DNA from: Pseudomonadota bacterium
Lineage (GTDB): Bacteria; Pseudomonadota; Alphaproteobacteria; Caulobacterales; Caulobacteraceae
Assembly (NCBI GenBank): GCA_023390245.1
Contig: JAEWDF010000032.1
Span: 1 to 44,989, forward strand
DNA length: 44,989 bases
Direction: 5' to 3'
A program made the position numbers and the translations under genes. Under the pieces are notes generated by a model, which saw only the letters and a program-made list of their open reading frames with translations, was not told the DNA's origin and made no database searches. Below are positions 40,207 through 44,989 of the stretch, in pieces (the stretch's first letter is position 1; each line of letters begins with the position of its first letter).

Positions 40207-40841
40207 CCCTGCATCCCGAGCCGCCGCGCGACTGCCCGCGCTGTCCGCGGCTGGTCGCCTACCGCCAGGAGAATGCGCGCCAGAACCCGGACTGGTGGAA
40301 CGGGCCCGCGCCGTCGTTCGGCGATCCGAAGGCGCGGCTGCTGGTGGCCGGCCTGGCCCCCGGCCGCACCGGAGCGAACCGCACCGGCCGGCCGTTCACC
40401 GGCGACCATGCCGGCTGGCTGCTGTACGACACCCTGAAGAAAACCGGCTTCGCGACGGGCCGCTACGACCCGAACGGCGACGACGATCTACGGTTGACCG
40501 ACTGCATGATCACCAACGCCGTGCGCTGCGCGCCGCCCGGCAACAAGCCGCTTCCGATCGAGGAGACGACCTGCCGCCCCTTCCTGATCGACCGGTTGAA
40601 GCTGTTGCCGAACCTGAAGGTGATCGTGACCCTGGGCGACGTGTCCCGGCGCAACATCCTCAAGGCCTTCGGCCGGCCCGGGACCGCCATGCCCGCCGGC
40701 CACGGCGCCGAGGGCGAGGTGGGCGGTTATGTCATCCTGAACAGCTATCACTGCTCGCGCCTGAACACGAACACGGGACGGCTGACGCCCGAGATGTTCG
40801 AGGCGATCTTCCAGCGGGTCCGGGCGATCATCGACGCCTGA
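40203..40841 (+). CDS. Family 5 uracil-DNA glycosylase (UDGb-like)
   Basis: Removes uracil and other deaminated bases from DNA. The 212-aa protein has four cysteines placed for a [4Fe-4S] cluster (Cys11, Cys14, Cys109, Cys124), motif 1 GLAPGRTGANRTGRPFTGD (50-68) lacking the polar catalytic residue of other UDG families, as is known for family 5, and motif 2 SYHCSRLNTNTGRLT near the C-terminus. Family 4 enzymes would show GEAPG. It is translationally coupled to the NYN gene upstream. Confidence 0.9.
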   Translation: MTLHPEPPRDCPRCPRLVAYRQENARQNPDWWNGPAPSFGDPKARLLVAGLAPGRTGANRTGRPFTGDHAGWLLYDTLKKTGFATGRYDPNGDDDLRLTDCMITNAVRCAPPGNKPLPIEETTCRPFLIDRLKLLPNLKVIVTLGDVSRRNILKAFGRPGTAMPAGHGAEGEVGGYVILNSYHCSRLNTNTGRLTPEMFEAIFQRVRAIIDA

Positions 40842-40942
40842 GGGCGGAGGCGTGGTTCGCGCGCCACACGAACCGGGCTCCCGCAAATGGGGCGGAACTG
40901 CGGCGCGGCGCGGACGTTTTCGATCCGGCTGGGAGGATCGCC

Positions 40943-41131
40943 ATGCGCCGTTCGAACAAGGTCTTTTCGGAAGCGGAGCGCCGCTTCATGCTGGTCGCCG
41001 CGGTGGCGGTCGTCGCGCTCACCGCGCTGATGGTCGCCACGGGCGGCCTGTGGAACCCGTCGCTCGGATCGGTCGACCATCGCGGGATCGCCGATCTGCC
41101 GGGCGTCGCCGACGCCACGCCGCTGAGCTGA
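40943..41131 (+). CDS. Small single-span membrane protein
   Basis: A 62-aa product with a charged N-terminus (MRRSNKVFSEAERRF), one transmembrane helix at about residues 16-35 and a short outside tail. No family recognised. GGGAGG at 40931-40936, 6 bp before the ATG, strongly supports translation. It lies 101 bp after the glycosylase gene and ends 5 bp before the converging smpB. Confidence 0.72.
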   Translation: MRRSNKVFSEAERRFMLVAAVAVVALTALMVATGGLWNPSLGSVDHRGIADLPGVADATPLS

Positions 41132-41136
41132 CCGTC

Positions 41137-41607
41137 TCAGCCCTTGTCGCGCAGCAGACGGGCCTTGTCGCGCTGCCAGTCGCGCTCGGCCGAAGCCTCG
41201 CGCTTGTCGTGCAACTTCTTCCCCTTGGCCAGGGCGATCTCCAGCTTCGCCTTGCCCGCCTCGTTCAGATAGAGCTTCAGCGGAATGATGGTCTGCCCCT
41301 CGCGCTGGACCGCGCCGATCAGACGGTCGATCTGGCGTCGGTGCAGCAGCAGCTTCCGGGGGCGGCGCGGCTCGTGATTGAAGCGGTTGGCTTGCTTATA
41401 GGGCGGGATGTCGGCGTTGATCAGCACGATCTCGCGCCCTTCCACCGCCGCATAGCTCTCGGCGATGTTGGCCCGGCCGTCGCGCAGGGCCTTGATCTCG
41501 GTGCCGACCAACTGGATGCCCGCCTCGAGGTGATCCTCGAGGAAGTAGTCGAAACGCGCCCGCCGGTTCTCGGCGATCACCTTGGTCTTCGGTTTCTCCG
41601 CCGCCAT
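41137..41607 (-). CDS. smpB: SsrA-binding protein SmpB
   Basis: Binds tmRNA and brings it to stalled ribosomes for trans-translation. The 156-aa protein has the OB-type core with RRARFDYFLEDHLEAGIQL, GTEIKALRDGRANI, the HEPRRPRKLLLHRRQI stretch and the C-terminal GKKLHDKREASAERDW tail that enters the mRNA channel. The ATG shares one base with the dapA stop (TGATG). dapA-smpB is a known neighbour pair. The tmRNA gene itself was not found in the window. Confidence 0.96.
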   Translation of the reverse strand: MAAEKPKTKVIAENRRARFDYFLEDHLEAGIQLVGTEIKALRDGRANIAESYAAVEGREIVLINADIPPYKQANRFNHEPRRPRKLLLHRRQIDRLIGAVQREGQTIIPLKLYLNEAGKAKLEIALAKGKKLHDKREASAERDWQRDKARLLRDKG

Positions 41608-42491
41608 CAGCCCAGGCCCGCCTCGGCCATGGCCCGATCGATGGCCGGCCGCACCGCCTCGGCCGTACCCGACAGCGGCAGGCGCACGTCCTCCTGGCAA
41701 AGCTGCATCCGCGACAGGGCGTACTTCGTCGGCGAGGGCGAGTTGTCGAGGAACAGCGCCTTGTGCAGGTCAATCAGCCGATCCTGCCAGGTGCGCGCGG
41801 TCGCCAGGTCGCCGGCCGCCAGGGCGTCGTGCAGGGCGACCATCGCCTCCGGCGCCACGTTCGAGGTGACGGAGATCACCCCGTGACCGCCGCTGGCCGC
41901 ATAGCCCAGCCAGCTGGTGTCGTCGCCGGACAGATAGGCGAAGCCGCCGCCGAGGTGCGCGCGCATCCAGGCGATCCGACCCATGTCGCCGGTGGCGTCC
42001 TTGATCCCGACGATGTTCGGATGTCCCGCCAGGGCGGCGACCGTTTCGTTCGAAAGGTCCGAGCCCGTGCGGCTGGGCACGTTGTACAGGACGATGGGCA
42101 ATTGGACCGCATCGGCGACGGCGCGGAAGTGCGCCTCCATCCCGGCCTGGGAGGGGCGGTTGTAATAGGGGGCGACGATCAGGGCGCCGTCGGCGCCGAC
42201 CGCCTTGGCATGGGCGGCCAGTTCGATCGCCTTGTCGGTGGCCGACGAACCCGCGCCGGCGATAACCCGGATGCGGCCCGCCGCCGTGGCCACGGCCAGT
42301 TCCACCACCCGCTGGTGCTCCTCCAGATGCAGGGTCGCGCTCTCGCCCGTCGTGCCCATGGGGACGACGCCGTGAACGCCTGCGGCGATCTGGCGCTCCA
42401 GCAGTTTGACGAAAGCGGCCTCGTCCACGTTTCCGTCACGAAGAGGTGTGATCAGGGCGGTGATCACGCCCTTGAACAAGGGGGCGGTCAT
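41607..42491 (-). CDS. dapA: 4-hydroxy-tetrahydrodipicolinate synthase
   Basis: Condenses pyruvate with aspartate semialdehyde, the first step of lysine/diaminopimelate synthesis. The 294-aa TIM barrel has the Schiff-base Lys164 (VGIKDATGD), Tyr136 (VLYNVPSRTG) and Arg141, and GTTGESATL (46-54) with the Thr-Thr pair of the proton relay. This is the complete DHDPS set rather than that of N-acetylneuraminate lyase. The 117-bp region to the divergent transglycosylase gene holds a 6-bp hairpin (42517-42534). Confidence 0.95.
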   Translation of the reverse strand: MTAPLFKGVITALITPLRDGNVDEAAFVKLLERQIAAGVHGVVPMGTTGESATLHLEEHQRVVELAVATAAGRIRVIAGAGSSATDKAIELAAHAKAVGADGALIVAPYYNRPSQAGMEAHFRAVADAVQLPIVLYNVPSRTGSDLSNETVAALAGHPNIVGIKDATGDMGRIAWMRAHLGGGFAYLSGDDTSWLGYAASGGHGVISVTSNVAPEAMVALHDALAAGDLATARTWQDRLIDLHKALFLDNSPSPTKYALSRMQLCQEDVRLPLSGTAEAVRPAIDRAMAEAGLG

Positions 42492-42608
42492 GGGACTAGC
42501 TTGCCTGCGAGGATTGGGCGACCGGGTCGTCGCCTCTTCAAAAGAGCGCGGGAAGTTAGGTCGCCGGCGGCTCCGCCGCAACCGGGTTGAATGGGAACAG
42601 GACAGAAC

Positions 42609-44666
42609 ATGATCGCAACCAGTCTGGCGGCCGCCCTGGTCATCGTCGCGCCGACGCCGCAGGACTATTCGTCCGGCCCCACGCCCTATTCCGCCGTGTC
42701 GCAGACGCCCAGCTACAGCGGCGCGACCTTCGGCTCGCAAGTGCTGAACGCCCAGGACGCCGCCCTCTTCCGCCAGGGGCTGGCCGCCGCGCGGGCGCGC
42801 GACATCGCCGGGACGCAGTCGGTCATGGCCCAGATCGCCGACCCCACGGCGCGCAAGCTGGTCGAATGGGCGCTGATCGACACCTCGGGCGAGCGGCTGT
42901 CCTACACTGAACTGGCCCAGGCGCAGACCAGCATGGCCGGCTGGCCGCGCGGCGATTCCCGCCAGCAGGCGGCGGAGAAGGTGCTCGACCGCTCCGGCCT
43001 GGGCGCCGACGCGGCCCTGGCCCTGTTCGCCGATTCGCAGCCGACGACGGCTGAAGGAGCCATCGCCCTGGCCTCGGCCTATGAGCAGCGCGGGCGGGTC
43101 GACCAGGCGCGGGCCCTGATCCGCGACTGGTGGACCACGCGCTCCTTCGACGAACCGCAGCAGACCCGCATCCTGGGGCGTTGGGGGAGTTGGCTGACGC
43201 CGGCCGATCATGAAGCGCGGCTGAACATGCTGCTGCTGGGGCCGCATGGACCGGCGACCCAGGCGATGATCGGGCTTGTCTCGCCAGAGCGGGCGGCGAT
43301 CGCCAATACGGTGATGGCGCTGCGCACCGCCTACAGCCCCGACGCCATGGTCGCCAGCCTGAGCCCGGCGCAGGCCGCCGATCCGGCCGTGGCGCTGGAG
43401 CGGGTGCGCATCCTGCGTTCGCAAAGCCGCCAGTCCGAGGCGTTTCCGCTGCTGGCCAACCTGCCGCCTGCGCCGACGCACAAGGCGGGCCAGGACACGC
43501 TGTGGACCGAGCGCCGGAACTATTTCCTGGACGCGCTGCAGCTGGGCAATTGGCGCGCGGCCTATGACGCCATGAACGGCCACGGCTTCACCTCGGGCGA
43601 CCGGATGGTGGATGCGGAGTTCTTCGCCGGCTGGGTGGCGCTGACCAAGCTGAACCAGCCCGAGGTCGCGGCGCGGCATTTCGAGACGCTGCGCGGCGCC
43701 TCTTCGACGCCGATCACCCAGGGCAGGGCCTATTACTGGTTGGGTCGCGCGGCCGAGGCGCGGGGCGAGCGCGACGCGGCGATGAACTACTATCGCAACG
43801 GCGCCCAGCACTGGCAGACCTTCTATGGTCAGTTGTCGGCCGAGAAGGCCGGCATGACCACCCTGACCCTGCCGGCCGAGCCGGCTCCGGACCAGGGCGC
43901 CATCGACCGGTTCGAACGCAACGAACTGGTGCGCGCCAGCCGCATCCTGGGCGAGACGGGAGAGACCAGCCTGTTGCGTGTCTTCGCCTACCAACTCGAC
44001 GACCAGTTGCCGACGATCGAGGACCTAGCCCTGCTGATGGACCTGGCGCGCGGCTATGGCGAAGGCTTCACCGCCATGATGGTGGGCCGGGCCGCCAGCC
44101 AGCGCGGCTTCGTCCTGCCCGAACGGATGTACCCGGTGCGCGTGCCGCCCCAGGTCGCGGGCGCGGCGCCCCTGCCCTTCACCCTGGCCATCACGCGCCA
44201 GGAATCCAGCTTCGACCCGCGCGTGGTCTCCTCGGCCGGGGCGCGGGGTATGATGCAGTTCCTGCCCTCGACGGCCCAGGGCGTCGCCCGGCGGCTGGGC
44301 ATGGGCTATTCGGCCGATCAGCTGTGGGACCCGGACTACAACATGACGCTGGGCAGCTATCACCTGGGCGAGCTGATGGCGGCGAACGGCGGATCGATGC
44401 TGCTGGCGACGGTCGGCTACAACGCCGGCCCGGCGCGGCCCTCGCAATGGGTGGCGCGCTGCGGCGACCCGCGCGGCGACGCGACCAGGACCCTCGACTT
44501 CATCGAGTGTGCGCCCTTCACCGAGACGCGCAACTACATGATGCGGGTGATGGAGAACATGGCCGTCTATAAGGCGCGGCTGAATGGCGGAACGGCGCCG
44601 CTGACGCCGTCAGCCGACATCGCGGCGGGCGCGGCGGCCGGTCCCCGGCCCTACGCCGCCTACTGA
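42609..44666 (+). CDS. Soluble lytic murein transglycosylase
   Basis: Periplasmic enzyme cutting the MurNAc-GlcNAc bond of peptidoglycan to 1,6-anhydromuropeptides. The 685-aa protein has a short signal sequence (residues 1-15), a long helical superhelix region (about 60-480) as in Slt70, and the C-terminal lysozyme-like domain with catalytic Glu532 in AITRQESSFDP, GARGMMQFLPSTA and VGYNAGPARPSQW. The ATG at 42609 has AGGAC 7 bp upstream and gives the best export signal; a start six codons earlier is possible. Divergent from dapA; its stop overlaps the converging ABC gene by 7 bp. Confidence 0.93.
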   Translation: MIATSLAAALVIVAPTPQDYSSGPTPYSAVSQTPSYSGATFGSQVLNAQDAALFRQGLAAARARDIAGTQSVMAQIADPTARKLVEWALIDTSGERLSYTELAQAQTSMAGWPRGDSRQQAAEKVLDRSGLGADAALALFADSQPTTAEGAIALASAYEQRGRVDQARALIRDWWTTRSFDEPQQTRILGRWGSWLTPADHEARLNMLLLGPHGPATQAMIGLVSPERAAIANTVMALRTAYSPDAMVASLSPAQAADPAVALERVRILRSQSRQSEAFPLLANLPPAPTHKAGQDTLWTERRNYFLDALQLGNWRAAYDAMNGHGFTSGDRMVDAEFFAGWVALTKLNQPEVAARHFETLRGASSTPITQGRAYYWLGRAAEARGERDAAMNYYRNGAQHWQTFYGQLSAEKAGMTTLTLPAEPAPDQGAIDRFERNELVRASRILGETGETSLLRVFAYQLDDQLPTIEDLALLMDLARGYGEGFTAMMVGRAASQRGFVLPERMYPVRVPPQVAGAAPLPFTLAITRQESSFDPRVVSSAGARGMMQFLPSTAQGVARRLGMGYSADQLWDPDYNMTLGSYHLGELMAANGGSMLLATVGYNAGPARPSQWVARCGDPRGDATRTLDFIECAPFTETRNYMMRVMENMAVYKARLNGGTAPLTPSADIAAGAAAGPRPYAAY

Positions 44667-44989
44667 GCCCGGCGGGCCGCGAGCAGCGGCCCGTCCGGCC
44701 CCTCGACCCAGCGGCCGTCCAGGCCGAAGACGGCCCGCAGCACGTCGGGCGACAGCGCTTCGACAGGCCGGGCGTCGGCCACGACCCGCCCGCCGTCCAG
44801 CACCGCCACGCGATCGGCGAACTCGGCCGCCAGCGTCAGGTCGTGCAGGCTGACCAGCACGCCGCGCCCGGCGTCGGCGCGCGCGCGCAGCCGCTCCAGC
44901 ACCAGGCGCTGGGCGTCGGGATCAAGGCCCGCCACGGGTTCGTCGGCCAGCAACAGCGGCGCGGGCGCGACCAGGGCGCGGGCCAGCAG
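44660..44989 (-). CDS. ABC transporter ATP-binding protein (C-terminal part)
   Basis: The window edge cuts this gene; the last 109 codons are present. Visible are the end of the signature region (LLARALVAPAP), Walker B LLLADEPVAGLDP, and the switch His in VSLHDLTLAAEFADRV, then the short C-terminal tail. The D-loop with AGLDP and the SLHDL switch region resemble FecE/HmuV/BtuD-type importers of iron chelates, haem or cobalamin; the substrate cannot be told without the neighbouring permease. It overlaps the transglycosylase stop by 7 bp. Confidence 0.88.
   Translation of the reverse strand: MLARALVAPAPLLLADEPVAGLDPDAQRLVLERLRARADAGRGVLVSLHDLTLAAEFADRVAVLDGGRVVADARPVEALSPDVLRAVFGLDGRWVEGPDGPLLAARRAQ

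Noticed and set aside
1..44989. CRISPR array, insertion sequence, integron or origin of replication
   Set aside because: No regularly spaced direct repeats, transposase motifs, attC-like sites or DnaA-box cluster next to dnaA/hemE-type genes were seen.

Overview
The window looks like a chromosomal segment of a high-GC alphaproteobacterium, most probably Caulobacterales and Brevundimonas-like. This is inferred from roughly 65-70% GC, dense gene packing with many 1-4 bp stop/start overlaps, and a block in which rpoZ, spoT, a LOG-family gene, pyrE, pdxJ, acpS, lepB, rnc and era follow one another on one strand, an order I associate with Caulobacter relatives. No plasmid, integrase, insertion sequence, prophage or CRISPR signature was seen.

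Left part (1-10.3 kb): a GC-rich non-coding stretch with long-range pairing potential (1-403, possibly a structured RNA); class I PHA synthase phaC translationally coupled to a small four-helix membrane protein (minus); then on plus a lipoprotein, recJ, tRNA-Glu with a recognisable sigma70-type promoter, a double cold-shock-domain protein behind a hairpin-rich leader, a DUF192 lipoprotein, tRNA-Pro and an aminopeptidase P. A cNMP-binding/patatin phospholipase converges on the peptidase.

10.5-16.8 kb: a minus-strand valine-degradation operon (acyl-CoA dehydrogenase, a two-helix membrane protein, 3-hydroxyisobutyryl-CoA hydrolase, a methyltransferase-fold lipoprotein, 3-hydroxyisobutyrate dehydrogenase), divergent from hemB. 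An AT-richer deoxycytidylate-deaminase-like gene overlaps the hemB stop and looks imported.

16.8-25.3 kb: a second beta-hydroxyacid dehydrogenase, motB, the N-degron transferase bpt, a roughly 130-bp nested palindromic repeat, parC, a ClC chloride channel/exchanger, recO, an NTF2-like secreted protein and a flavodoxin-fold reductase.

25.3-29.3 kb: a small accessory operon (ArsR-family regulator, two SRPBCC/AHSA1 proteins, a VOC/PhnB-like protein, and a third SRPBCC gene broken by an in-frame TAG) behind a promoter with two related AACC-N4-GTT palindromes, followed by a succinyl-CoA:acetate CoA-transferase.

29.3-38.5 kb: the housekeeping run on minus, rpoZ through era, closing with a membrane-anchored serine hydrolase. 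38.6-45 kb: a cupin, folK, a co-translated NYN ribonuclease-fold plus family-5 uracil-DNA glycosylase pair, a 62-aa membrane protein, smpB, dapA, a soluble-lytic-transglycosylase-type enzyme and the C-terminal part of an ABC transporter ATPase cut by the window edge.

Most of the content is ordinary chromosomal housekeeping. The items I consider most worth a second look are the NYN-UDG pair, the SRPBCC operon with its duplicated operator and nonsense codon, the candidate structured RNA at the left edge, the deaminase island, the methyltransferase-fold lipoprotein, and the unnamed membrane proteins coupled to phaC and to the valine operon.
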